From Acidobacteriaceae bacterium KBS 89 (GTDB lineage: Bacteria; Acidobacteriota; Terriglobia; Terriglobales; Acidobacteriaceae), in the NCBI GenBank assembly GCA_000381605.1, contig KB906755.1, forward strand, positions 124,001 to 188,000: DNA of 64,000 nucleotides, given 5' to 3'. The notes under the pieces were generated by a model. The model saw only the letters and a list, made by a program, of their open reading frames with translations, did no database searches and had not been told where the DNA came from. The translations under genes were made by a program, and so were the position numbers. Below, one piece after another: positions 27,900 through 36,019 of the stretch. Numbering within the stretch: position 1 is the stretch's first letter; each line of letters begins with the position of its first letter.

Positions 27900-28523
27900 T
27901 TGTAAAAATGGATTTGCGAGTCGCTCCGACCCAATAGTTGTAGACGCCCCGTGTCCTGGAATGACGATTGTTTCGTCGGGGAGTACTAGGAGGCGGTCGT
28001 GGATGGACGTGAGGAGCTTCCGGGTGTTGCCGCCGGGCAGGTCGGTGCGGCCTACGGATCCGGCGAAGAGAGTGTCACCGGCGAGGAGGAGGGTGTGGGC
28101 GGGGAGGTAGAGGCAGACGGAGCCTTCAGTGTGGCCGGGGGTGTGGAGGATGTTGCCAGTAAGGCCAGTGATGGCGATGAGCTTGCCGTCGTCAAGGGTA
28201 TCGTCGGGGGCCTGGACGTTGGGAGTGGGGACGCCTAGCCAGCCGGCCTGGACGTCCATCATCTTTACGAGGGGCAGGTCATTTTGGTTGTAGAGGACGG
28301 GTGCTCCGGTTAGCTGCTTGAGGCGCTGGGCGCCAGCGATGTGGTCGATGTGAGCGTGGGTGATGATGATCTGCTTGACGGTGAGCTGATGCTTGGTGAG
28401 GAGGGCGAGGATGCGGGGGATGTCGTCGCCTGGGTCGACGACGATGGCCTCGCGGGAGGTTTCGTCGCCGAGGATGGAGCAGTTGCATTGGAGGGGACCG
28501 ACCGGGAGAGTTTCGAGGATCAT
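27894..28523 (-). CDS. MBL-fold metallo-hydrolase (glyoxalase II-like)
   Basis: This 209-residue metallo-beta-lactamase-fold hydrolase contains HAHIDH at 56-61, a later GHTEG (histidine in LHTPGHTEGSV), AGDTLFAGSVGRTDLPGG and PGHG near the C-terminus, i.e. all five metal-binding motifs of the glyoxalase II group. The length and GDTLFAGSVGRTD motif match YcbL-like type II hydroxyacylglutathione hydrolases. It is likely cytosolic, hydrolysing a thioester such as S-lactoylglutathione. Start is ATG 28523. The upstream gap (28524-28661) shows no other gene. Confidence 0.86.
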   Translation of the reverse strand: MILETLPVGPLQCNCSILGDETSREAIVVDPGDDIPRILALLTKHQLTVKQIIITHAHIDHIAGAQRLKQLTGAPVLYNQNDLPLVKMMDVQAGWLGVPTPNVQAPDDTLDDGKLIAITGLTGNILHTPGHTEGSVCLYLPAHTLLLAGDTLFAGSVGRTDLPGGNTRKLLTSIHDRLLVLPDETIVIPGHGASTTIGSERLANPFLQT

Positions 28524-28661
28524 GGTTCTAGCTTAATGGCAAATTGGCGGCTGGATGATCTTGATTTGTGCGGATGGGATTGCATGAATAGAGGGAAAGC
28601 AGATCCGCTTCAGGGATGACAACAAGAAAGGTGAGGACAACTGCAGAATCAAGAGGGCTGA

Positions 28662-28692
28662 AAAAAGCGCAAGCCATTGGCCTGCGCTTTTT
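28662..28692 (-). terminator. Rho-independent terminator of secG
   Basis: The stem AAAAAGCGCA/TGCGCTTTTT (28662-28671 and 28683-28692), extended by an inner GCC/GGC pairing, gives a strong hairpin with T tracts on both strands. It lies 16 nt past the secG stop and can also block read-through from the other side. Confidence 0.85.
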
Positions 28693-28707
28693 CTGATTTC
28701 GGGGCGG

Positions 28708-29010
28708 CTACTTCTTCGCGGGCGTCGTCTGGGTGGCTGGGGTGGACTTGGTGCCGGAGAGGACGGAGTGGTCTGCAGTGGAGCGCGAGAGCAGGATGGT
28801 AAGGCCGATGGAGCTGAGCATGAAGATGATGGCGGAATAGGTGGTCAGCTTGGTGAGGAGGTTGGCTGCGCCGCGGGGGCCGAAGGCCGTCTGCGAGCCC
28901 TGACCGCCGAAGGCACCGGCGAGGTCGGCTGATTTGCCCTGCTGGAGGAGGACGACGCCGACGAGAAAGAGCGAGACGATAACGTGCAGGATAACGAGAA
29001 GAATGACCAT
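28708..29010 (-). CDS. secG: Preprotein translocase subunit SecG
   Basis: SecG is a 100-residue accessory subunit of the SecYEG translocon. It has two transmembrane helices, at about 2-22 (ILLVILHVIVSLFLVGVVLL) and 55-77, separated by the conserved LLQQGKSADLAGAFGGQGSQT loop region (shown here only in part) that defines the family. The C-terminal tail is Thr/Ala/Lys-rich. The start is ATG 29010; a longer in-frame extension upstream runs into the tRNA gene and is not coding. The tRNA-Leu gene lies 57 nt upstream on the same strand, a common arrangement. Confidence 0.95.
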   Translation of the reverse strand: MVILLVILHVIVSLFLVGVVLLQQGKSADLAGAFGGQGSQTAFGPRGAANLLTKLTTYSAIIFMLSSIGLTILLSRSTADHSVLSGTKSTPATQTTPAKK

Positions 29011-29067
29011 TGTGGAGCTTGCGACCTCTTGGATCCGGAGAGAGAAACCCGGAGAAAATGTGTGGAT

Positions 29068-29152
29068 TGGTGCGGAGGAGGGGACTTGAACCCCTATGCC
29101 TTGCGGCGCTAGCACCTCAAGCTAGTGCGTCTGCCAATTTCGCCACCTCCGC
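29068..29152 (-). tRNA. tRNA-Leu (anticodon GAG)
   Basis: The reverse strand folds into a class II tRNA of 85 nt. The acceptor stem is GCGGAGG/CCTCCGC with an encoded CCA end. The D arm contains AATTGGCAGAC, the anticodon stem is CTAGC/GCTAG around the loop TTGAGGT (anticodon GAG), and the TPsiC arm has GGTTCAAGTCC. A long variable arm (CGCCGCAAGGCA region) supports Leu identity. Confidence 0.95.
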
Positions 29153-29279
29153 GTTTGTGTCTCGACGCTGGTGGGCGTGAGTGCGGTAAGCAATCCGAAG
29201 GGTAGTATACCATCCCCCGATCCGAATGAAGGTGTTGCGCAGGGGCCGTCATGGGAGCAAAGGATATCGGGTTTAAGAG

Positions 29280-29322
29280 AAAAAGCGGAGGACGTGTGTC
29301 TGGCTGACACCGCGCCCTCCGC
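29280..29322 (-). terminator. Rho-independent terminator of SYLF gene
   Basis: On the minus strand GCGGAGG pairs with CCTCCGC (29316-29322 and 29285-29291), enclosing an inner GTGTC/GACAC pairing, and is followed by TTTTTCTC. It lies 18 nt past the SYLF gene stop. Confidence 0.75.
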
Positions 29323-29340
29323 CTCAGGTCCTTTCAGCTG

Positions 29341-30027
29341 TTAGTTAATCCACTTCGGCGATGTCTTGGTGAGAGTGGTGACCAGGGGTTGACCGGCTGG
29401 CGTCGCTTTCACTGCAGCTTCGCGTACGATCGATGTCGCCGTGATGTCTTTGCCATAGACAGACTTGTTAGCGTCGTCGTCGGTGTCGAGAGACGCACCA
29501 GCAAGTGACGCGCCGGCGAACAAGCCGCCCTTTGCTCTGGAGTAAGTGAGCAAATCGACGTTCGGGTCGTTGGCTCCAACGGCCTTGGCGCCGGTGGGGC
29601 CGGCAACGGCGGTTGCGTCAGCACCCATCTTCAACTTGCCGGAGAGAATCTTCTGCGCGCCTGTCTTGGTTTCGACGAGAATGACATAGTCTGTCGACGA
29701 AGTGCCGAGCTGTACGCCAAGGCTGCCGACGTCCAACTTGTACATTGCTGGCGCCGACCATGGACCGGTCATTCCGGCTCCGCCGCGGCATAGGATGACG
29801 CCACGACCATAAGACCCGCCGATTCCGACTGCTACTTTCTTGACGGCAGGGAAGACAAGGACGCATACGGCCTTATTGAGGTATGCATGTGGAATCTCAT
29901 CGGGTTTGGCGAGAATCTGTTTGAGGACTTCTTCCGAGTTGCCCAAGCGATCGTCGATCTTGTTTTGAGCAAGGGCCGGTAAGGTCATAGCGACGCTCAC
30001 TAGGGCTAGTAACGCGGTTTTCTTCAT
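29341..30027 (-). CDS. Exported lipid-binding SYLF (Ysc84) domain protein
   Basis: This 228-residue protein has a clear signal peptide (MKKTALLALVSVAMTLPALA) and a SYLF/Ysc84 domain: IPHAYLNKAVCVLVFPAVKK, GGSYGRGVILCR, VGSLGVQLGTSSTDYVILV and AKGGLFAGASLAGASL. SYLF domains bind phospholipids or phosphoinositides. In bacteria such exported proteins are of unknown role, probably at the envelope. The start is ATG 30027, with AAGAGAGG upstream; the frame extends further but without signal-peptide character. A strong terminator follows. Confidence 0.88.
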   Translation of the reverse strand: MKKTALLALVSVAMTLPALAQNKIDDRLGNSEEVLKQILAKPDEIPHAYLNKAVCVLVFPAVKKVAVGIGGSYGRGVILCRGGAGMTGPWSAPAMYKLDVGSLGVQLGTSSTDYVILVETKTGAQKILSGKLKMGADATAVAGPTGAKAVGANDPNVDLLTYSRAKGGLFAGASLAGASLDTDDDANKSVYGKDITATSIVREAAVKATPAGQPLVTTLTKTSPKWIN

Positions 30028-30255
30028 GATAAAAGACCTCTCTTGGTGTAGACCGGGAGCCTGCCCCCATGGCAGTCGTGACTCCATCGGTTATCTGGTT
30101 CAGATTCCAAGCTACCGAGCAATCGATTTCAGCGAAACTGGCAAAATTACTAGGGGGGCCGATAAAAAGATGGTGGTAAGGGGTTTAGCGCGCTGAAGGC
30201 ACGATTATTTGTCTGTGGCCGCGTCCAGATTGCCTTTCCCTTGGTGGCAAGACGA

Positions 30256-30286
30256 ATAAAAACCGGCCTCCTTACTAGAGGCCGGC
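30256..30286 (-). terminator. Rho-independent terminator of the decarboxylase gene
   Basis: The stem CCGGCCTC/GAGGCCGG (30263-30270 and 30278-30285) with a seven-base loop is followed on the minus strand by TTTTTATT. It lies 26 nt past the decarboxylase stop. Confidence 0.85.
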
Positions 30287-30311
30287 GGATGGGTCGAGAT
30301 GGCTGCGGATG

Positions 30312-32747
30312 TCATCTCTGAGAGGACAGGGCGGTCGGCGGCACTTCGGGGGTGGTAGTGGGCGTGGAGCGTTTCCTCTTCTTGACGGGGGGAGCCGCGT
30401 TGGGTGGGCGCTGCTTGCCGCTGCCGTTGCCGGGTTTCTTTTTGCCGTTGGTCTCGATGACGGCGCGCATCCAGTAGTTACCTTCGGCGTCAACCTCGAT
30501 GCCGTGGACCTCGCGTTCGAAGCCGGGGAAGCGCTTGCCGAACTCCTCGACGGCGAGGATGAGCTTGATGACGGGGCTCTCGGGGCTGCCGAGGCGTTCG
30601 CCAGGCATGGACATGGGGATACCCGGAGGATAGGGGACGAGCATAACGGCGGCGATGCGGCCAGGCATCTCGGAGAAACGAATCTTCTCAGTCTCGTTGC
30701 GTAACAGCTTTTGATAGGTCTGCGCGGGGGTGAGGATGGGGTCGAAGTCTTCGTCGCAGGCGTCGTTGACCAAGCCTGAGAGATTCAACTGAATCATGGC
30801 GGCGTGCATCTCGTCGGAGAGCTCTTTGAGAGTCTCGTTGCGATAGCGAGCGGGATACTTCAAGACGAGTTCAGGGAGTGCTTCTTCGAGCGAGGCTTCC
30901 GAGTCGTAGAGACGTTTGAACTCGAAGAGGTTTTCGAGGAGAGCGCCCCACTTGCCTTTGGAGGTGCCGACGGAGAAGAGGACGAGGACCGTGTAGTCGC
31001 CGGTGCGGGCGATCTCGACACGGCGGCCGTCGAGGAACTCGGTGATGATGGCGGCAGGAATACCCCAATCGCTGACAATACCCTGGGCGTTGACGCCGGG
31101 GGTGAGGATCGTGACCTTGGTGGGGTCGAGCATGCAGTAGCCGTCGGCGATGTCCTCGTCCTGGTACCCGTGCCATTCTTCGCCGGTCTTGAGAGTCCAG
31201 GCGCTGGAGCGGTTGGTGAGGAGGCCGTCGGCTGCTTCTTCGAGTAGGTAAGTCTGCCCGTCGAACGGATCGAAGACGTACTCGGGTTGATAGAGGCGGA
31301 AGAACCAGCCCTGCTCTGCGGCACGGAGGCGGTGGCCGATCGATGACATTGCCTTGCGGAAGCTGATGGCGTCTTGCAGAGTTTCGCTCATCAGAGTGGG
31401 GCCGGCGGGCTCGTCCATCATTGCCGCAGCGACGTCGAGTGAGGCGATGAGGGGATAGAACGGCGACGTGGTGCCGTGCATCATGAAGGACTCGTTGAAC
31501 TGGTCGTAGTCGAGCGGAGCGCGGGGGCTGAGCTTGACATGGATCATCGAGGCCATGGAGAAGGCAGCGAGCATCTTGTGAGTGGACTGCACCGCGAAGA
31601 TGGTGGGGCGGTCTTGTGTATCGTCAGGTACGCCCATGGCAAAACGACCCTGGTAGATCTCGTGAAATTTGGCATAGGCGTACCAGGCTTCGTCGAAGTG
31701 GATGCGCGGTACGGATTTGGCGAGCTCGGTGACGACTTTGTTGACGTCGTAGCAAAGGCCATCGTAGGTGGAGTTGGTGACGACGGCGTAGGTGGGATTT
31801 TGGTTCGCGACGCCGGTGGTGAGAGGACTCTTGTCGATAATGCCGCGAATGAATTCGGGCGAGAAACGCTTGAGGGGAACGAGGCCGATCATGCCGTAGC
31901 CGTTGCGCGTGGGCTTCATGTAGACGGGGCGCGCGCCTGTCACGGTGAGGGAGTGGCAGATGGACTTGTGACAGTTGGCGTCGGCGAGGACGATGTCGTC
32001 CTGCGCGATGACGCCGTGGCCAACGATCTGGTTGGAGGTGGAGGATCCTCCGAGGACGTAGAAGGTCCAGTCGGCGCCGAAGATGCGGGCGGCGTTGCGT
32101 TCGGATTCGCCGGGAGGTCCGAGGTGGTCAAGCCATGATCCGAGCGGCGAGGTGGAGATGCCGAGGTCGGAACGCATGATGTTTTCACCGAAGAATTTGT
32201 GGAACTCCATGCCGACGGGGTGCTTCAAGAAGGCGACGCCGCCCATGTGACCGGGAGCGTCCCAGGAGTAGGCGCCCTGGTCGTTATATTTTTTGAGCTC
32301 GCGGAAGTAGGGCGGGAGGAGTTGCTCGTGATAACGCTCGACCGCGAAGTCGACGCGATTGGCGATGAAGGCGGGGGTGTCGCCGAAGAGGTGGATGTAC
32401 TCGTGGACCTGCTTGACGACTTCGAGGGGGAGTTCGCTGACCAGGGTGCGGTCTGCGATGAGGAAGATGGGGATTTTTTTATTGCGGCGGCGGACGGCGC
32501 GGAGGATGGCAAGCGCCGCTCCTTCTGCAAACTGATTCTCGCCTTCGAGGTCCCAATCCAGAAGGATGGTGCTGTACGACGGATCGGATGTAACCAGCGA
32601 AAGACCATCCTCCGGTGTGGATGTTCGAACAACTTCGTAGCCTTCAAGACGAATTGCCTCGACTAATCGCTCCATGGCGCGATCCGATACGGAGTCCGTG
32701 CCACCAACTTCACTTGCAATCAAAAGAACCCAACGACCTTCGCTCAT
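30312..32747 (-). CDS. Orn/Lys/Arg decarboxylase, class I (full length)
   Basis: This 811-residue PLP-dependent amino acid decarboxylase is of the AdiA/CadA/SpeC/LdcC type, producing agmatine, cadaverine or putrescine with CO2. An N-terminal flavodoxin-like wing domain (about 1-130) is followed by the PLP domain with SWDAPGHMGG, LGGSSTSNQIV, DANCHKSICHS, IHFDEAWYAY and the PLP lysine K391 (QSTHKML). The C-terminal domain covers about 590-760, followed by a Lys/Pro-rich tail rich in KKK and PPT. Substrate choice cannot be read from sequence. Such enzymes consume protons and support acid tolerance, or feed polyamine synthesis. The start is ATG 32747. Confidence 0.9.
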   Translation of the reverse strand: MSEGRWVLLIASEVGGTDSVSDRAMERLVEAIRLEGYEVVRTSTPEDGLSLVTSDPSYSTILLDWDLEGENQFAEGAALAILRAVRRRNKKIPIFLIADRTLVSELPLEVVKQVHEYIHLFGDTPAFIANRVDFAVERYHEQLLPPYFRELKKYNDQGAYSWDAPGHMGGVAFLKHPVGMEFHKFFGENIMRSDLGISTSPLGSWLDHLGPPGESERNAARIFGADWTFYVLGGSSTSNQIVGHGVIAQDDIVLADANCHKSICHSLTVTGARPVYMKPTRNGYGMIGLVPLKRFSPEFIRGIIDKSPLTTGVANQNPTYAVVTNSTYDGLCYDVNKVVTELAKSVPRIHFDEAWYAYAKFHEIYQGRFAMGVPDDTQDRPTIFAVQSTHKMLAAFSMASMIHVKLSPRAPLDYDQFNESFMMHGTTSPFYPLIASLDVAAAMMDEPAGPTLMSETLQDAISFRKAMSSIGHRLRAAEQGWFFRLYQPEYVFDPFDGQTYLLEEAADGLLTNRSSAWTLKTGEEWHGYQDEDIADGYCMLDPTKVTILTPGVNAQGIVSDWGIPAAIITEFLDGRRVEIARTGDYTVLVLFSVGTSKGKWGALLENLFEFKRLYDSEASLEEALPELVLKYPARYRNETLKELSDEMHAAMIQLNLSGLVNDACDEDFDPILTPAQTYQKLLRNETEKIRFSEMPGRIAAVMLVPYPPGIPMSMPGERLGSPESPVIKLILAVEEFGKRFPGFEREVHGIEVDAEGNYWMRAVIETNGKKKPGNGSGKQRPPNAAPPVKKRKRSTPTTTPEVPPTALSSQR

Positions 32748-32857
32748 GAACCTCTCACTTCTACTTTGTAATCCTTATAGAGAATACAGGGAGTTTTCGT
32801 GAGAAGTTGACGGACTGTGAATGTTGGAGAAAAACGGCTCTGGAGGGAGAATTTAGG

Positions 32858-33390
32858 TCAATCGCAGGTACAGTTGGCGCACGCGAATTTGGCGCAGGTG
32901 CTGCAAACGCGGATGAGTTCCTTTTTTAGGGCCTGGCGGGCCCGATGAATGCGGACGGCCGCGTTTCCGCAGTGATTCCCGCTTTGGTGGCGAAGGCTTC
33001 GAGGCTTTGACCGGCGAGGTCGACGTTACGGAGAATCTCGCTGTAGGAAGGCTTGATGGTGGGCAGTACCTGGCCGATGCAACCGCAGACGATCTCCTCG
33101 GTGTGAGGGTCGAGTGCGGCGCCGGTTGCGAGGTCTTGCGCCCACTGCTCGAGAGCATGGTCTTCGACGGCGCGGTGACGGTAAAAGTCGATGACGGCGT
33201 TGCGCAGGATGCGATAGAACCAGGCGACGGCGGACTCTTCCTTGCGCAAAGCCGGCGCGTGTTCGATGGCGCGGATGTAGGCGCTCTGGATGATGTCTTC
33301 CGCGATGGCCGGGGAGTTGACTCGTCTCTGTACGAAATGGAGGAATTGATCTCGTTGGAGAACCAGGCCGGTAATTGCTTCTGCTTGCAT
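32858..33390 (-). CDS. ECF RNA polymerase sigma factor with Cys-rich tail (apparent frameshift)
   Basis: This is an extracytoplasmic-function sigma factor of about 177 residues once one frameshift is repaired. Region 2 is visible (FVQRRVNSPAIAEDIIQSAYI, then AWFYRILRNAVIDFYRHRA) and region 4 begins at VLPTIKPSYSEILR. In the sequence as given the frame runs into a stop at 32926 after SAFIGPARP. In the overlapping frame the expected region 4 continuation GNAAVRIHRARQALKKELIR appears, followed by a cysteine-rich tail (C-S-T-C, F-A-C-A-N-C-T-C-D) ending at 32858. The likely lost base is a G in a GGG run near 32967-32969. The start is ATG 33390 with GAGGA seven bases upstream; ATG 33405 is an alternative. 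It lies 56 nt downstream of the Cys-rich peptide gene on the same strand. Confidence 0.75.
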
Positions 33391-33446
33391 CGCGCCGTTC
33401 CTCATGAGAGAGCGGTGGGCCTTGCCGCCTCCCACCGCTGCTTTGA

Positions 33447-33560
33447 CTAGTTAGACGGGGGACAGGTTGAACAGGTGCAGCAGGGGCACGGGAGTGGGCA
33501 GGTGCACTGGAGTGGACAGGTGCACTCCGGGCAGCAGGTGCAGCTATCGGGAACAGTCAT
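33447..33560 (-). CDS. Metallothionein-like 12-cysteine repeat peptide (37 aa)
   Basis: This very short gene encodes a 37-residue peptide with 12 cysteines at 7, 9, 10, 13, 15, 19, 21, 25, 27, 28, 30 and 33. The body is a six-residue repeat of the type C-T-C-P-x-x (for example CTCPLQ, then CTCPLP), interspersed with Pro. No signal peptide or membrane segment is seen. The ribosome site AAAGGAG is seven bases before ATG 33560, and a TAG stop sits at 33447. The sigma-factor gene follows at once on the same strand, and that protein's tail has the same C-x-C-x-x-C style. A metal-binding or thiol-buffering peptide is the natural reading. A ribosomally made modified peptide is possible but less supported. 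Confidence 0.75.
   Translation of the reverse strand: MTVPDSCTCCPECTCPLQCTCPLPCPCCTCSTCPPSN
33463..33543. repeat. 9/18-bp tandem repeat inside Cys-rich gene
   Basis: Copies of CAGGTGCA(C/G) recur at 33472, 33499, 33517 and 33535 (18-bp period) with half-period copies at 33463 and 33481. The repeat encodes the six-residue Cys unit of the peptide, indicating growth of the peptide by tandem duplication. Confidence 0.7.
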
Positions 33561-33602
33561 TTTGTTTCTCCTTTGGTCGGATTTGCGTCCGACACAGATG
33601 CT

Positions 33603-33627
33603 GACGGATGAAAGCGGGGAATATTAC
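33603..33627 (-). promoter_or_regulatory. Candidate ECF-type promoter of the Cys-rich peptide gene
   Basis: On the minus strand GTAAT (33623-33627) and CGTC (33603-33606) are separated by 16 nt, the spacing and -10 form of many ECF promoters. The start codon is about 43 nt downstream. The arrangement would permit autoregulation by the neighbouring sigma factor. This is pattern-based only. Confidence 0.3.
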
Positions 33628-33763
33628 AGTCCGTCGGGAGAGGATAGGGATTGGGCACGGAGAGTCCGAAGTGTCAGGACAGCTTGGGGATATTTTGGTT
33701 TGTGAGCGTGAGCTTGTAACTTGAGGAATAAGCGATTCAGTGAATGTTGTGATTGGGCGGACG

Positions 33764-34927
33764 ATGGATAGACGGAGTTTTTTGCGGAATGTGAATATGG
33801 CGGCAGTGTCTCTGGCCGCTGGTGGCGGATTTCTGGGGTGCTTGAAGCGGCCTGTTGGTGCGGCAATTGCTGCCGGTGCGCTTCAGGTGAATCTGCCGGA
33901 GACGGCTTGTCATCTGCCGCGAGTGAGGGTTTCGGCGGAGCGGGAGATTCGAACAGTGGTGGGGTTGCGTCCCTTTCGGCCCTCGGGATTTCGTGTGGCG
34001 AAGGAGATGGTCGGCGAGACGGCTGTTGTGCATAACTATGGGCACGGCGGCGGTGGGATTACTTTGAGCTGGGGGACTTCGAAGCTGGCGGTGGAGCTTG
34101 GACTACCTGGGCATGTGGGGCCAGTGGCGGTGCTTGGGAGTGGCGCGGTGGGTTTGGCTACGGCGCGGCTGGTGCAGGAGGCGGGATTCCAGGTGACGAT
34201 TTATGCAAAGGCTCTGCCGCCGGAGACGACTTCGAATATCGCCGGCGGGCAGTGGTTTCCAGCGAGCGTCTACGATCCGGACAAGATACTGACACCAGAG
34301 TTTTCGCAGCAGTTTGTGGCGGCGGCGCAGTATGGATATCGGCGATATCAGATCATGACGGACCCGAAGTATGGGATTCGCTGGATGAGGAACTACTTCG
34401 TGTCGGATGCGCCGTGGCGCTCGTCGATCAATACGGGTTTGTTTGGGTCGCTTCAGGGGCTGCTGCCGGAGGTTCAGGATCTGCCGTCTGGGGCGCATCC
34501 GTTTGTGGGCCGTTTCGTGCGGCAGTTCGATGGAATGATCGTGGAGCCTCCGATCTACCTGCCGGCGATGTTGACGGATGTTCGGATCGCCGGGGGCAAG
34601 ATTGTGGTTCGGGAGATGAAGAGTCTGACGGACGTGCAGGGGTTACCGGAGAGGCTTGTCTTCAATTGCACAGGCTTAGGATCGAAAGCGCTGTTCGGTG
34701 ATGAGGAGATGACACCGATTCGCGGGCAACTGACTTTTCTGGTGCCTCAGCCGGAGGTGACCTATGCGACCAGCTATGAGAACACCTATATGTTTTCGCG
34801 GAGAGACGGTGTTTTATTGGGCGGGACGCATGAGATGGGGGACTGGAACCTTCAGCCGGATATGACGACGAAGGCGTCGATTCTGGCCAAGCAGGCGAAG
34901 CTGTTTGATGGGATGCGCGATTGTTGA
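33764..34927 (+). CDS. Exported FAD-dependent D-amino-acid oxidase-like protein, circularly permuted
   Basis: This protein of about 387 residues has a Tat-like signal (DRRSFLRNV) and a lipobox ending at C26 (GGFLGC), predicting a lipidated or periplasmic oxidase. It contains all DAO motifs but in rotated order. The segment GLRPFRPSG (67-75) and HNYGHGG (90-96), normally near the C-terminus, comes first. The FAD dinucleotide-binding GSGAVG (125-130) follows, then GGQWFP, the Asn-Cys-Thr-Gly-Leu-Gly flavin segment, the PIRGQ strand, and LLGGTHEMGDWN at the end. The final helix ends just where the N-terminal one would attach. It probably oxidises a D-amino acid or related amine. ATG 33764 is chosen over GTG 33740 because it starts exactly at the Tat motif. 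Confidence 0.82.
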   Translation: MDRRSFLRNVNMAAVSLAAGGGFLGCLKRPVGAAIAAGALQVNLPETACHLPRVRVSAEREIRTVVGLRPFRPSGFRVAKEMVGETAVVHNYGHGGGGITLSWGTSKLAVELGLPGHVGPVAVLGSGAVGLATARLVQEAGFQVTIYAKALPPETTSNIAGGQWFPASVYDPDKILTPEFSQQFVAAAQYGYRRYQIMTDPKYGIRWMRNYFVSDAPWRSSINTGLFGSLQGLLPEVQDLPSGAHPFVGRFVRQFDGMIVEPPIYLPAMLTDVRIAGGKIVVREMKSLTDVQGLPERLVFNCTGLGSKALFGDEEMTPIRGQLTFLVPQPEVTYATSYENTYMFSRRDGVLLGGTHEMGDWNLQPDMTTKASILAKQAKLFDGMRDC

Positions 34928-34954
34928 GAGATGTGCGATCTCCAGGTTGGCGGC

Positions 34955-35689
34955 TTAGAAGTAACGAGTCAGGTCGGCGAAGGCAGCTAGTTCGAGGAGC
35001 TGCTGGCCGGATGGGGGCTGGTTGACAACCTCGTGTTCGAGCACCCAAGTGAAGTCGTGAGGGATAAAGATGGCGTGGAAACCTGCCGCGAGGGCGGGGT
35101 TGATGTCGGAGCGGGGGCTGTTGCCGATCATCCAGGTAGTACATGCCTCGCATTGGTGGTGGTCGGCCAGGGTCCGGTAGGCGCCGTGGTGTTTTTCGCG
35201 AAGGACCTCGACAGCGGTGAAGTGCGGGGCGAGGCCTGAGCGCTGAAGCTTGTCGGTTTGTTCGTCGGGGTCGCCCTTGGTAACCATGATGAGTCGGTGG
35301 CGAGTGGCGAGGTCGGCGAGGGTGGTGGCGACGTTGGGGAGGAGCTCGATCTCCTGGTCGGCGATGGACTCGGCGAAGCTTTCGATGCGGCGATGCTTTT
35401 CTGCGGTGATGGGAATGTCGGTGAGCTGCTCGAAGCAGGTGACGAGTGAGCGGCGAAAGCTGTGGAGGCCATAGCCGTGGGCGACGACGGTGGCGTGCTC
35501 GACGCGGTTGAGGTGGCCGCGGACCTCTTCGGGGGTGTGGACGCGGTGGTCGAGGTACGAGATGAAGCTGGTGATGGCCCGCTCGAAGTAGATGTTGTTT
35601 TCCCAAAGAGTGTCGTCGGCATCGATCAGCAGGGTTTGGTTGGCCGGATGACGGAAGGGATGATTAGCGGTGTGATTGAGGGAGGGCAC
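34955..35689 (-). CDS. HAD-superfamily hydrolase
   Basis: This 244-residue protein carries the HAD motifs: motif I LLIDADDTLWENN (D23, D25), motif II LIMVTKGDPDEQ with a Thr, a motif III region with Lys around HFTAVEVLREK, and motif IV WMIGNSPRSDINPALAAG. It is a small-molecule phosphatase or related enzyme with a helical cap. The substrate is not predictable. The longer N-terminus before motif I (about 17 residues) looks disordered. It is convergent with the oxidase gene, 27 nt away, and divergent from the kinase gene. Confidence 0.84.
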   Translation of the reverse strand: MPSLNHTANHPFRHPANQTLLIDADDTLWENNIYFERAITSFISYLDHRVHTPEEVRGHLNRVEHATVVAHGYGLHSFRRSLVTCFEQLTDIPITAEKHRRIESFAESIADQEIELLPNVATTLADLATRHRLIMVTKGDPDEQTDKLQRSGLAPHFTAVEVLREKHHGAYRTLADHHQCEACTTWMIGNSPRSDINPALAAGFHAIFIPHDFTWVLEHEVVNQPPSGQQLLELAAFADLTRYF

Positions 35690-36019
35690 AGGCTGATTAT
35701 AAAGGCGGTTCCCGGGTCCGGCGTTACCAAAGTCTGGCGGGTCTGCCCCGGTTGGGGGATGTTTAGGGGGATTTGTGTGTGTGAAATTGGAAGCAATGAA
35801 AAAGGCAGATGTTGCACGACTGGATGGACTTACGGTGAAACGGGCGACCCACGATCGAAGAGCTTCGGCCGATGTCGGTTACCGAGTTTGGAATCCGTTC
35901 GAGGCAGAGCTGGAAACTAGTGCGGGTGGCCGACGTGATGAAGTTGCGAAGGGCTTTACCCGCGCATTGGATGTCTTCGAGCGATAACAGAAAAGAAAGA
36001 TAGAGAGCGAATCCGAGGT
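35690..36019. other. Divergent intergenic region, no gene recognised
   Basis: These 330 nt lie between the HAD gene and the kinase gene. A 70-codon open frame at 35775-35987 has no recognisable domain, so I do not call it a gene. The rest must hold the two divergent promoters; no clear -35/-10 pair stands out. Confidence 0.5.

Noticed and set aside
32900-32930. Programmed frameshift at the A6 run in the sigma gene
   Set aside because: The conserved region 4 sequence in the other frame begins upstream of the run, so the shift must occur earlier near 32968.
35775-35987. 70-residue ORF upstream of the kinase gene
   Set aside because: No recognised domain, no clear ribosome site, and it lies in a divergent promoter region.
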